Source of the DNA: Bacteroidaceae bacterium
GTDB taxonomy: Bacteria; Bacteroidota; Bacteroidia; Bacteroidales; Bacteroidaceae
Assembly (NCBI GenBank): GCA_017445145.1
Contig: JAFSVI010000052.1
Span: forward strand, 1-52,817
Length of the DNA: 52,817 nt
Reading direction: 5' to 3'
In this document: positions 23,295 to 32,318 of the stretch, piece by piece
Numbering within the stretch: the first letter of the stretch is position 1
Layout: every line of letters begins with the position of its first letter
Made by a program: the position numbers and the translations under genes
Notes under the pieces: generated by a model
Told to the model about the DNA's origin: nothing
The model's input: only the letters and a program-made list of their open reading frames with translations
Database searches by the model: none

Positions 23295-26240
23295 TCAGAG
23301 GTTGTCGGCAATGACCACGGCCTCCTTTGCCGCGCCATCGACCTTGATGGTCAGCGGCGTGGCGAAGTGCACCACGCGTATGTGGTCCGTCTCCTCGGTC
23401 GCCGGCATGGCGTCGAGGCTGTCCTGGCGGTAGATGCCGTCGCCCATGAAGTCGTTGATGGTGAGATAGGCCACGCCCAGGGAGGTGAGGTTCTGGAAGA
23501 AGTGTGTGCCCTGGCTGGGATCGACGCGGTAGTTTTGCAGCCCGGCCTCCACGATGACCTTTGCGGCGCTGATGGCGGGCCACTTCACGGGTATGCCGAG
23601 CCAAGGGTCCGAGCTTCCCCACCTGCCTGGTCCCACGAGCACGTAGTTCAGTCCGTTGGTGAGGAAACGCTGGTTGATGGTGCGCATCTCCTCGGCTATG
23701 GCGGGGTTGGCCGACGCCGTCCAGCTTGCTGTCTTCACATACACGATGTCCTGTATGTCGGTGAGAATGCCGTGGCCTATGGCGTTGTGCGAGCGCAGCA
23801 GGCATCGCTCGTCGGCCACGGCGCGCAGGTCCTCGTTGAGGTTCATCTTGTTGTCCACCATGGGGCGTATCTGCAAGAGGTAGAACTCGCCCGTGCGGTC
23901 GGCGTTGATGTTGGCGGCAAACTCAATCTCCACGGGGCGCCGCATCTCCGACTGGCCGTAGAGCATCACCTTCTGCATCAGCTCGGGCAGGGGGAACACC
24001 CCATGTTGGAGCACGCCGCAGAAGGTAATCACCTTGCGGCCACCGTCGTAGATGCCGTCGCGTATGACCTGGTCGTAGGGGTCGTAGGTGGAGGCGATGT
24101 ATTGAAGCTCGCCGTCGGGCTCGGCCACGTTCACGCGCAGCTTGAGCAGGTTGAAGCCGTCGTCCTTGAGGAAGGTCTGCGGCGCATTCTGCAGGTCGAG
24201 GGCGTAGAAGCGCGTCTGCGTCTCGCGCAGGGCAATCTCCATCTCCGATGTCTGCAGCACCTGATGCGGGTGTGCGGGACACACGCGCAGTGCCTGTCCG
24301 CCGTCCACGATGTACTTGCCCAGCCCCAGCGCGAGGTTCACGGTGCCCTCCTCGGCGCGCTCGTCGCCGATGGGGTAGTAGTTCACGCTGCGAGCCACGC
24401 CGGAGAGGGTGGGGTAGAAGCGTGTGCCGTGGGCGTGGCCCACGACCTCTTGCAGTATGACAGCCATCTTCTCCTGGTCGATGACGTTGCTCGTGGCCGT
24501 CATGTAGGCTTTGGAGTCGGCATAGAACACGCTGGCATACACGGCCTTGATGGCATCGGAGAGCATGTGCAGCCGCTCGTATTTGTCGCTCACGTAGGGT
24601 ATCATGTACGTGGAGTAGATACCGGCAAAGGGCTGGTAGTGGGAATCCTCGAGCAGGGAGCTGGAGCGTATGGCGATGGGTGTCTCCACCACTTCGAGAA
24701 AGGCCATGAGGTCGCCGATGAGGCGTGCCGGCAGCCGCGCGTGGAGGAATGCCGTGAGAATGTCGTCGTCGGGGATGTCGGAGAGCGCGAGCTGGTACAG
24801 CTCGTTGGTGTCCATGAACTCGTCGAACACGTCGGTGCATAGCACCACCGTCTTGGGTATCTTCACCGCCGCCGTGGCATATTCGTTGAGGTCCTTGTGG
24901 CGTTTTATGATGTGGTCGATGAAGGCCAGGCCTCGCCCCTTGCCGCCGAGGCTTCCGTCGCCGATGCGTGCGAAGTTGGAGTAGCGGTCGAAACGTTCGC
25001 GGTGGAACACGGCCACCACGCCCTGGTTCTTCATGCGGCGGTATGAGACGATGGCGTCGAAGATAATCTGCCGGTGCAAATCGACGTCCTGCACCGAGTC
25101 CCAGGTGATGCGCTTGAGGAAGTCGGCGATGGGGAATAGCGCCCTCGACGACAGCCATCGCGACACGTTGTTGTGCTGCACATGGTAGAGCAGCGACTCG
25201 CGCGGCAGGGTGAAGATGTTGTCCTGCAGGTCCTTGAGGTTGCGCAGCCGCGCCACCTCGCGCATGGTGTCGGGGTCGCGGAAGATGAAGTCGCCGAAAC
25301 CAAAGTAGTGGTTGATGAGCTTGCGCAGATCGACGGCCATCTTCTTGGAGTTCTTATCCACGAAGCGCACCTTCTGCGCCTCCACCAGGCGGGCCTTGTC
25401 CGGCTCCGACGATTCCATGATGAGCGGTATGTAGGGGTCGCGCTGGCGTATGCTCTTGAGCAACGTCACGCCCGCCATCTCGTCGAGCACGCCGCCGTGG
25501 GGGAAGCGGCAGTCGGAGATGACGCCCAGTGTGTTGTCGGCATAGCGGTCGTAGAGCGCCCATGCCTCCTCGTAGGAGCGAGCGAGCACAATCTTTGGGC
25601 GTCCGCGCATGCGCAGTGTCTCGAGCTGCGAGTTGAGGGCCTCGGTGGCAAATTCCAGCGACTGTTGCAGCACGAACTTGTAGAGCGAAGGCAGTATGCT
25701 GGAGTAGAAGCGTATGTTGTCTTCCACGAGGAGTATCATCTGCACGCCGGCTTCGAGGTCGTGTTCGAGGTTCATCTTGTCCTCGATGAGCTTGATGATG
25801 GAGAGCAGCAGCTCCGTGTTGCCCAGCCAGCAGAACACATACTCGAAGGCCGAGAGATCCTCGTCGGCCATGCGGCGGCTGATGCCGTGGCTGAAGGGCG
25901 TGAGCACCACGCATGGTATCTGTGGGTGCGACTCCTTGATGCCGCGTGCGATCTGGAAGATGTCGTTGTTGTCGGTGCCTGGCATGACTATTACCAGGTC
26001 GAAGGAGAAACGCCCCATCTGCGCCTCGGCTTCGCTCTCCGACGCCACCTGGAAGAAGCGGGGCGGGTAGCGCAGTCCGAGCTTGGAGTATTCGTCGAAG
26101 ATTTTCTCATCCACGCGTCCGTCGTCCTCGAGCATGAAGGCATCGTAGGGGTTGGCTATGAGCAGGACGTTGAAGATGCGTCGTGCCATGAGATCGACGA
26201 AGGAGGTGTCGTGGAGCTGCAGTGTTGTCTCTCTGTTCAT
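23295..26240 (-). CDS. PEP/pyruvate-binding domain protein with N-terminal receiver-like regions
   Basis: 981 residues. The first 330 residues hold two receiver-like folds (RIFNVLLIANPYDAFML to VVLTPFSHG; then MILLVEDNIRFYSSILPSLY and GVISDCRFPHGG). The remainder matches the PPDK N-terminal ATP-grasp type: GDGSLGGKGRGLAFIDHI, then TPIAIRSSSLLEDS, SGVARS and EFYLLQIRPMVD. No phosphohistidine swivel or PEP-binding barrel follows, so it is not a complete PPDK or PEP synthase. This protein type is conserved in Bacteroidales; I know of no established function. A sensory or kinase-like role is a guess. The downstream gene is a membrane ferredoxin, 19 bases away. Confidence 0.8.
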   Translation of the reverse strand: MNRETTLQLHDTSFVDLMARRIFNVLLIANPYDAFMLEDDGRVDEKIFDEYSKLGLRYPPRFFQVASESEAEAQMGRFSFDLVIVMPGTDNNDIFQIARGIKESHPQIPCVVLTPFSHGISRRMADEDLSAFEYVFCWLGNTELLLSIIKLIEDKMNLEHDLEAGVQMILLVEDNIRFYSSILPSLYKFVLQQSLEFATEALNSQLETLRMRGRPKIVLARSYEEAWALYDRYADNTLGVISDCRFPHGGVLDEMAGVTLLKSIRQRDPYIPLIMESSEPDKARLVEAQKVRFVDKNSKKMAVDLRKLINHYFGFGDFIFRDPDTMREVARLRNLKDLQDNIFTLPRESLLYHVQHNNVSRWLSSRALFPIADFLKRITWDSVQDVDLHRQIIFDAIVSYRRMKNQGVVAVFHRERFDRYSNFARIGDGSLGGKGRGLAFIDHIIKRHKDLNEYATAAVKIPKTVVLCTDVFDEFMDTNELYQLALSDIPDDDILTAFLHARLPARLIGDLMAFLEVVETPIAIRSSSLLEDSHYQPFAGIYSTYMIPYVSDKYERLHMLSDAIKAVYASVFYADSKAYMTATSNVIDQEKMAVILQEVVGHAHGTRFYPTLSGVARSVNYYPIGDERAEEGTVNLALGLGKYIVDGGQALRVCPAHPHQVLQTSEMEIALRETQTRFYALDLQNAPQTFLKDDGFNLLKLRVNVAEPDGELQYIASTYDPYDQVIRDGIYDGGRKVITFCGVLQHGVFPLPELMQKVMLYGQSEMRRPVEIEFAANINADRTGEFYLLQIRPMVDNKMNLNEDLRAVADERCLLRSHNAIGHGILTDIQDIVYVKTASWTASANPAIAEEMRTINQRFLTNGLNYVLVGPGRWGSSDPWLGIPVKWPAISAAKVIVEAGLQNYRVDPSQGTHFFQNLTSLGVAYLTINDFMGDGIYRQDSLDAMPATEETDHIRVVHFATPLTIKVDGAAKEAVVIADNL

Positions 26241-26270
26241 TGTGCTGTTGGTGGGTCGGGTGGGGTGGTG

Positions 26271-27473
26271 TCAGGCCATGACGCCCACGGGAAACTGCAT
26301 GGCGGAGCAGTGGATGGAGCCGTGCTGGCGCACGAGTGTGCGTGCGTCGATGTCGATGATGGCCTTCCGTGGGAATGCCTGTGCCAGGCGTCGGTGTGCC
26401 AGCGCGTCGTTGTCGGGCTGCGCGTAGGTGGGCATGAGCACCGCTTTGTTCAGGATGAGGAAGTTGGCGTAGGTGGCAGGCAGGCGGTGGCCGTCGTCGG
26501 GGTCGCACACGGGGTCTGGCATGGGCAGTGGTATGAGGTCATAGGGCTTGCCGGTGGCTGTGCGCAGCCCCCGCAGCTCGTCCTGCATGGCGGCGAGGTC
26601 GTCGTGGTGCGGGTCGGCGGTGTCGGCAGGCGGTGCCACGTAGGCTATGGCCGTCGTGGAGCAGAATCGCGCCAGCGTGTCGATGTGGCTGTCGGTGTCG
26701 TCGCCGATGAGGTGTCCGTGCGTGAGCCACAGCACGCGGTCGGCACAGAGGTCGCGCTTGAGGCGCGCCTCGATGTCGTGGCGCGTGAGGTGTGGGTTGC
26801 GGTTGGGGCTGAGCAGACAAGCCTCGGTGGTGAGCAGCGTGCCGCAGCCGTCGCTCTCCACGCTGCCTCCTTCGAGCACCAAGTCCTGCTGGCCGCTGTA
26901 GAGGCCGCGCAGCGGCGGCGTGGCGTCGGCGTCGGTGTCGCTGCCGCCGCCGGCATCGGTGGTGCTGCCGGCGGTGTCCGCCACTCCTGCCATGCGTCGG
27001 CAGATGAGGTTGTCGCTGTCGGCGGCAAACTTCATGCCCCAGCCGTTGAAGCGGTAGTCCATGAGGCGCGGTCCGCCGGTGGTGACCACAGTGAGGAAGG
27101 CGTGGTCGCGCGCCCAGGTGTCGTTGGTGGGGCAGCGGAAATAGCGTATGTGTGGCGTGAAGCGCGTGGGTATGCGCTCATGCACGATGGCCCGTATGCG
27201 TTCGGGTTCGGGCGTGACGATGAGCAGGTGCTCGTTGCCGGCCAGCACCTCGAGGGCCATGCGCACATACGTCTCGTCGATGTCCGCGAGGATGGGTGCC
27301 CAGTCGGTGGCGGCGTGCGGCCATGTGAGCTGCACGCCGCTTTGTGGGTACCACTCGGCCGGGAAGAATGTCTCGCGTATCTCAGTGCGTTCGGGTCCTG
27401 CCGCCGCGGCCATGGGCATGTGCAGCGTGAGGTCGGCTATGGTCGGTGTGGTGCGTGTGAAGTGTATTGCCAT
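26271..27473 (-). CDS. aguA: Agmatine deiminase family protein
   Basis: 400 residues, longer than the usual 340-370. Family landmarks are EWYPQSGVQLTWPH near residue 40, TWARDHAF, NGWGMKF, LEGGSVESDGCGTLLTTEACLL, HGHLIGDDTDSHIDTLARF and the catalytic C389 in GSIHCSAMQFP. It turns agmatine into N-carbamoylputrescine. A low-complexity insert (TTDAGGGSDTDADATPP) near residue 165 explains the extra length. The matching N-carbamoylputrescine amidase lies on the same strand at 32.3 kb, but two LruC genes separate the pair. The start could also be a few codons downstream. Confidence 0.88.
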   Translation of the reverse strand: MAIHFTRTTPTIADLTLHMPMAAAAGPERTEIRETFFPAEWYPQSGVQLTWPHAATDWAPILADIDETYVRMALEVLAGNEHLLIVTPEPERIRAIVHERIPTRFTPHIRYFRCPTNDTWARDHAFLTVVTTGGPRLMDYRFNGWGMKFAADSDNLICRRMAGVADTAGSTTDAGGGSDTDADATPPLRGLYSGQQDLVLEGGSVESDGCGTLLTTEACLLSPNRNPHLTRHDIEARLKRDLCADRVLWLTHGHLIGDDTDSHIDTLARFCSTTAIAYVAPPADTADPHHDDLAAMQDELRGLRTATGKPYDLIPLPMPDPVCDPDDGHRLPATYANFLILNKAVLMPTYAQPDNDALAHRRLAQAFPRKAIIDIDARTLVRQHGSIHCSAMQFPVGVMA

Positions 27474-27518
27474 GAAGTTGTGCCATGTGTGTGGCGGGGT
27501 TGGGTGTGTGGTGTGTGG

Positions 27519-29780
27519 TCAGTAGGCCACGACGTTGCTGGCGGTGTATGCGCTGCTCCAGGCGCCGCCGTTGACGTAGTTGGCCCCCCAGGCGCCGAAG
27601 CCCGTGTATGCGTCGCTGATGTTCACGCGCTCCTTGGCCCAGAACCACTTGCCGCTTGTGTCGCCGGCGACGCGTATCATCAGCGGGGCCTCGCCGCGCA
27701 CGGGTGCTGCCACCTCTGTCGATTGTCCCACGGTGTTGGTCACGACGATGGTCAGCGGCAGGTTGGAGGCGTCGGTCACGCCGGTGGCCTGCCCCAGACG
27801 CACGAAGTCCTTGCTCTTGGCCGTGGTGTTGACCATGGTCGTCGTGCCCACCTCAAAGGCGGCATGCACCTCGGCGCCCACCTGCGTGCCGTCGAGCTTC
27901 ACCACGGTGGGCAGCGTGCCTCCGGCGGCCATGAGGTAGATGTCGGAGGTGCCGTTGGCGGGAGCCGTCACGGCGAGCACCACGTCGTTGAAGTCGAAGT
28001 CGTCGGTCACGCCCAGGTCCTCGAAGGCGTAGAAGTAGTACATGGTGGGTTCCGTGGGCACGACGGCGGGTGCCGGTGTCGGTGCGCTGGCTGGTGTGCC
28101 GGGCGTGTAGCCCGGGTTGCATGTCGAGGCGGGGATGTTGATGTCGGTGGCGCCGTGCTTTGACGATGCCATCTTCGCACCCGATGCGGCGTCGAGGCGG
28201 TAGTAGGGTTGCGCCCCCACCTCGCCGGCGGCCTGCTGCTCGGCGCTCTTGTCGCTGTAGCCGAAGGCGAAGTGGCTGTTCGTGGCCACCACGACGTGGC
28301 GGAAGTAGTTGGCCACGAAGCCCTGATTGGCGCTGGCGGCGCCGTTGGCGATGGTCTCGGCCTCGAACACGGCGTAGTCGCCGCTGGCAGGGCCGTAGAT
28401 GCCATACACATCCTTCGTGATGTTCATCGTGGCCGTTTCCTCCACGCGGAACACGCTGCGGTTGCCGAGGTAGAGGAACGACGGCCCCGCAGCCTCGAAG
28501 GTCTTGGTGACGACGCCCGCGTCGGCATCGTTCTGGAATCCGTTGCGGTCGGTGTCGCCCAGGTTGATGTAGAAGCGGTTCGTCACGGTGAGCTTGCAGT
28601 TGTTGATGACGTCGTTGGACCCTGCCGTGTAGTTGAAGTCGGTGGTGGTATATTGTCCGTTGTTGACCCACGTGTTGTTGTTGCTGTCGATGTCGGTGGC
28701 GCCGCTGATGGTCATGCCCACGTTGTTCTGCACGTGGCTGCTGCCGGCGGTGTGCAGGCGTGTGGCGGTGATGGTGCCGTCGTTGACGATGACGGAGTTG
28801 TTGTTCTCCGTGCTCAGTTCGCCGCTGACGGTCACCGTGTTCTCATTATATAATATGGAGTGGTTGTTCACGCTGAGCTTGGCGGCCTGCAGGGTGCCGC
28901 GGTTGTAGATGTGGAGGCCGTTGTTGAGCTTCAGCGCGCCGGCGGTGACGATGGCCGCTCCGGGTGCCACGTAGAAGTCGCATCCTGCCTGCAGGTTGCC
29001 GGCGGCGTTGGCGCTGAGTGTCAGCGTGGCGTTCTCGATGAGGTATATCTTGCTGTTGGGTGCGATGTAGAAGTTGCGGTTGGTGAAGTCGCAGTTGCCC
29101 TTGATGTAGAGCGTGCCGCCCGAGGTGGCCGAGCCGTTCCAGGCTCCCCAGATGTTGAGTTCGCCGGCAAAGGTCTCGTCGATGTAGTTGTTGCACGAGG
29201 CGGCGTTCTGCGTGAGTAGCGTCACTCCGGCCGGCACGGCAGCGAGGAAGTTCTCGCCCGAGGGCTTCGGGGCGTTGGCGCTGAAGTCAAACTGCGGCGT
29301 GAGGCCGTCGGGCACGCGGCGCGGCGCTGGCGCGGCGGCGCGGGTGGCGTTGTCCGCGAAGCTCACGCTGACGCTGCCTTCGCCCACGGCCACGTTGCGC
29401 TCGCTGACGTAGCCGTCGGCGTCATACACGGCCACATAGAGCCTGTCGCACGTCTGCGGACGTGCCACGGTGAGCTCCGTGGCCACCCCTGCGCGCACGC
29501 CGTCCACGGTGGCGAGCGGTGCCGTTGTCTGTCCTATGGGGCTGGCGGGGTATATCTTCAGTGTGCCGTCGGTTGCTGGTGTCACCACGACGCGTGTTGC
29601 CACTGCCGTGTTCCATGTCTGGTTGGCGTCGATGGCTTGTCCGCCCATGATGGTGTTGACGAAATTCGTTGCGGCCTGTTTCTTGTAGTAGCCGGCGTCG
29701 TACAGGTCCTTGTCCTGCGTACACGCCGCCAGTGCCAAGGCCGTTGTGGCCAAGAGAGTTGAGATTTGTGTAGTTTTCAT
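27519..29780 (-). CDS. LruC domain lipoprotein with beta-helix-like repeats
   Basis: 753 residues. The signal peptide ends in a lipobox (ATTALALAACTQDKDL). From about residue 210 to 420 come repeats of roughly 23 residues rich in Asn/Gly and short strands (LHIYNRGTLQAAKLSVNN, VIVNDGTITATRLHTAG, TWVNNGQYTTTDFNYTAG), like a right-handed beta-helix. The LruC domain follows (YYFYAFEDLGVTDDFDFNDVV, near residue 580). It is a paralogue of the next gene upstream, 34 bases away, and they share one promoter. A surface adhesin or glycan-contacting role is plausible from the architecture only. Confidence 0.78.
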   Translation of the reverse strand: MKTTQISTLLATTALALAACTQDKDLYDAGYYKKQAATNFVNTIMGGQAIDANQTWNTAVATRVVVTPATDGTLKIYPASPIGQTTAPLATVDGVRAGVATELTVARPQTCDRLYVAVYDADGYVSERNVAVGEGSVSVSFADNATRAAAPAPRRVPDGLTPQFDFSANAPKPSGENFLAAVPAGVTLLTQNAASCNNYIDETFAGELNIWGAWNGSATSGGTLYIKGNCDFTNRNFYIAPNSKIYLIENATLTLSANAAGNLQAGCDFYVAPGAAIVTAGALKLNNGLHIYNRGTLQAAKLSVNNHSILYNENTVTVSGELSTENNNSVIVNDGTITATRLHTAGSSHVQNNVGMTISGATDIDSNNNTWVNNGQYTTTDFNYTAGSNDVINNCKLTVTNRFYINLGDTDRNGFQNDADAGVVTKTFEAAGPSFLYLGNRSVFRVEETATMNITKDVYGIYGPASGDYAVFEAETIANGAASANQGFVANYFRHVVVATNSHFAFGYSDKSAEQQAAGEVGAQPYYRLDAASGAKMASSKHGATDINIPASTCNPGYTPGTPASAPTPAPAVVPTEPTMYYFYAFEDLGVTDDFDFNDVVLAVTAPANGTSDIYLMAAGGTLPTVVKLDGTQVGAEVHAAFEVGTTTMVNTTAKSKDFVRLGQATGVTDASNLPLTIVVTNTVGQSTEVAAPVRGEAPLMIRVAGDTSGKWFWAKERVNISDAYTGFGAWGANYVNGGAWSSAYTASNVVAY

Positions 29781-29814
29781 AGCTTATGGTTTTAATTGGT
29801 TGCAGTGTGATGCA

Positions 29815-32208
29815 TCATTCAGGCAGCAGGCTCTTGTCGAACACGTAGCCGTCGGCATAGCCGCTCGCCCACCAGTTGGTTTCGGCCGTGGCGTTGCGCG
29901 CCCACTGCTCGAAGCCGAAATACACGCTCGTGACGGGGATGTACTCCACGGGCCACTGCCACGACCCCGGCACGCGCAGCGCGTAGGGCACGTCGCCGGC
30001 GTGGAAGCCGTCGGTGAAGGCGGGGATGTGCACCTGGCCGTGGGCGTCGGTGATGAAGAAGTCGCCGTTGGCGGTGAGCGTGAAGCCCTCGGGCAGGTTG
30101 TCCACCCTGACCGTGACGGGGCGGCAGTAGATCTCGCCTGGCGACATGGCCTGTGTCTCGGTGTTGACGATGTAGCCGTCGCTCTTCTGCCCGGCGGGCG
30201 TGGTGAAGGCGCGCCCCACGTCGGCCACGAGCACGCGTATGTTGTCGCTGTTGCCGGCGGTGGCCTTGAGGCATAGGTCAAGCGTCTTGGTGCACCCTGC
30301 GGCCCAGAGTGTGAGCGTGAGTGCGCCGTCGATGGGTGTGGTGACGGATGCCACGCAGTCGTTGAAGTCATAGTCGCCGGCCACCTCCGTCATGTCCTCG
30401 AAGAGGTATGTGTAGGCCTGCGTCTCGGCCGGTATGTCTGTCTCCGGCTCGGGGGTGTATGCCTCGCCGCATGTGCCGTCGATGGTTGCCGTGCCGCCGT
30501 TGCTGCTCACTGCCGCTGCGCCGCCGTCGAGATGGTAGTTGACATTCCACTCGTCCACCTGTTGCGGGAAGGCAAAGCCCTCGGTGGTCACCTGCACGTT
30601 GTCGAAGAAGTTGATGCAGGGGTAGGTGCCCTCGGCACCTTTCACGGCGCGGGCTATGCGCACGAGGGCAGCCTCTTCGCCCGTGCCGAAGAAGCCCTGG
30701 TTGCCCTGCGTCCACCACGGGTTGTAGCCATGGTAGCCGAAGGTGGCCGTGTCGGTGACGAGGAAGTAGGCCTTCGAGCCGAGCACCACCTTGGCGTTGT
30801 TCATGTAGAGGCGTGCGCAGCGCACGAAGCCGCCGCCGTCCACATAGAGGTAACCTCCTCCCAGTTCTATGGTGAGCAGCTCCGTGACGTCGAGGTGGCA
30901 GCGGTTGAGCCAGTTCTCGGACGTGGCGTTGAAGGTCATGGTGCGTGTGGTGAAGTGTCCGCTGTTCACCCACGTGCACGTGTTGCTGTTGACGAGCGAC
31001 AGCCCGTCGATGTTGGCCGTGCCGGTGTCCTCGTTGATGAAGCGGCTGCTGCCTTCGGTGGCGAAGCTCGCTGCGCTGATGGCAGCCCTGTTGGCGAGCA
31101 GCGAGTTGTTGTTCTTGGTGGCGAGCTGGCCCGAGGTGGTGATGGTGCCGTCGTTGATGACCTTCGACTCGTTGTTGATGTCGAGCGTCGTGGCGGTGAT
31201 GGTGGCCGTGGGGGCGTTGTACAGGCGCAGGTCGGTGATGTTGGCCCCCTCGCCGCCCACGGTGATGGTGCCGAGGTTGTGGAGCTCGCGCTGTGTGGAT
31301 GAGAGCAGCTTGCCGCACGTGATGGCGCCGGCGTTGTAGATGCCCTGGCACGCATTGGAGAACTGCAGCGTGCCGCTGCCGCAGTCGAGGGTTGCCCCCG
31401 GGCAGATGGCGAGGGTGGTGTTGATGCCCAGTGCCAGGCCGCTCATGGTGAGGCGGCTGCCGGGCAGCAGGGTGATGGTGCCTGTGGCGTTGCCGCCGAA
31501 GTATATGCCGGTGAGCGTGACGTCGCCCTGCACGTAGAAGTGGGCGGCGTTGGAGCAGTTGATGGCTGTCGTTGAGGCGTTGACCACGTAGTCGCCACCC
31601 TCGGCCACGAAGGTGTAGTAGTCGTAGGTCGCCGGCAGCGGCGTGGCGCCCTGCGGCGCCGTGGCGGGGAAGAGGGTGGCATCGCTGGCGCTCACCGTGG
31701 CCGGCGTCCAGCCGTAGTCGTAGTCTATGGCGCGCGTGGTGGGACGCAGTGTGGCGCGCGTGGCGGCGGTGAAGTCGTGGGCGAGCGTCTCCTCGGCGCC
31801 GATGGTGTCGGCCACGGCCGTGGCGCGCCCGGCGTCGTCGCGTGTGAGCATGAAGATGTGTGTTGCCGTGGCGGGTCTGTCGAAGTCAAACACGTTGCTC
31901 CCCGCCCTCAGCGCCCGCTTGGCCAGAAGCTTGCCTTCGCCGCTCGCGCCAAAGGGGTTGCCGGCGTAGAGCCACACGCTGTCGGGCGCCGTGGCGGGCA
32001 TGGTGAGCCTGGCACGTGTCAGGCGCATCGTCTCCCAGGTGTGGGTGGGGTCGATTTTGTCGATAGGCACGGGGAAGTTGGCCTGTGCCTGCTGCTGCAT
32101 GAAGTTGTGGTCGTAGTAGTCGGTGGCCGTGCAGCCCGACATGGCCATAGCTGCCGCCACGGCCGCTGCGGCTCCTGTGCGCAAAGCACCTCTGTATGCT
32201 CTTGCCAT
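29815..32208 (-). CDS. LruC domain lipoprotein with beta-helix-like repeats, paralogue
   Basis: 797 residues from MARAYRGALR, chosen because it lies just after a well-formed promoter; the frame is open to 32235, but that would overlap the -7 box. The lipobox is AMAMSGC. A beta-helix-like repeat region runs from about residue 235 to 450 (GIYNAGAITCGKL, HNLGTITVGGEGANI, VINDGTITTSGQLATKN). The LruC domain starts at YTYLFEDMTEVAGDYDFNDCVA. Both paralogues start with a Q-rich segment after the lipid cysteine (QQQAQANFPVPIDKIDPTHTW here), which suggests a shared N-terminal domain. Confidence 0.8.
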   Translation of the reverse strand: MARAYRGALRTGAAAAVAAAMAMSGCTATDYYDHNFMQQQAQANFPVPIDKIDPTHTWETMRLTRARLTMPATAPDSVWLYAGNPFGASGEGKLLAKRALRAGSNVFDFDRPATATHIFMLTRDDAGRATAVADTIGAEETLAHDFTAATRATLRPTTRAIDYDYGWTPATVSASDATLFPATAPQGATPLPATYDYYTFVAEGGDYVVNASTTAINCSNAAHFYVQGDVTLTGIYFGGNATGTITLLPGSRLTMSGLALGINTTLAICPGATLDCGSGTLQFSNACQGIYNAGAITCGKLLSSTQRELHNLGTITVGGEGANITDLRLYNAPTATITATTLDINNESKVINDGTITTSGQLATKNNNSLLANRAAISAASFATEGSSRFINEDTGTANIDGLSLVNSNTCTWVNSGHFTTRTMTFNATSENWLNRCHLDVTELLTIELGGGYLYVDGGGFVRCARLYMNNAKVVLGSKAYFLVTDTATFGYHGYNPWWTQGNQGFFGTGEEAALVRIARAVKGAEGTYPCINFFDNVQVTTEGFAFPQQVDEWNVNYHLDGGAAAVSSNGGTATIDGTCGEAYTPEPETDIPAETQAYTYLFEDMTEVAGDYDFNDCVASVTTPIDGALTLTLWAAGCTKTLDLCLKATAGNSDNIRVLVADVGRAFTTPAGQKSDGYIVNTETQAMSPGEIYCRPVTVRVDNLPEGFTLTANGDFFITDAHGQVHIPAFTDGFHAGDVPYALRVPGSWQWPVEYIPVTSVYFGFEQWARNATAETNWWASGYADGYVFDKSLLPE

Positions 32209-32232
32209 AATGTGTCTGTATGTTTGTCCGCG

Positions 32233-32264
32233 CAAATTTAGTATTTACGTAGCATACGGCCAAA
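32233..32264 (-). promoter_or_regulatory. Promoter of the two LruC genes
   Basis: On the minus strand TTTG (32264-32261), 20 bases, TAAATTTG (32240-32233) is an exact match to the Bacteroidetes consensus. It lies between the aguB stop and the LruC start, so the LruC pair has its own promoter. Confidence 0.8.
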
Positions 32265-32318
32265 CATTTCGCGGGGAAATCGCGACATTGGCGCGTTTTT
32301 TGCGCCTGTGTCAACGCC

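Noticed and set aside
25173..28163. A 996-codon plus-strand open frame
   Set aside because: It is antisense to three well-supported genes (PEP-binding protein, aguA, LruC); its composition reflects the GC-rich codon pattern of the opposite strand.
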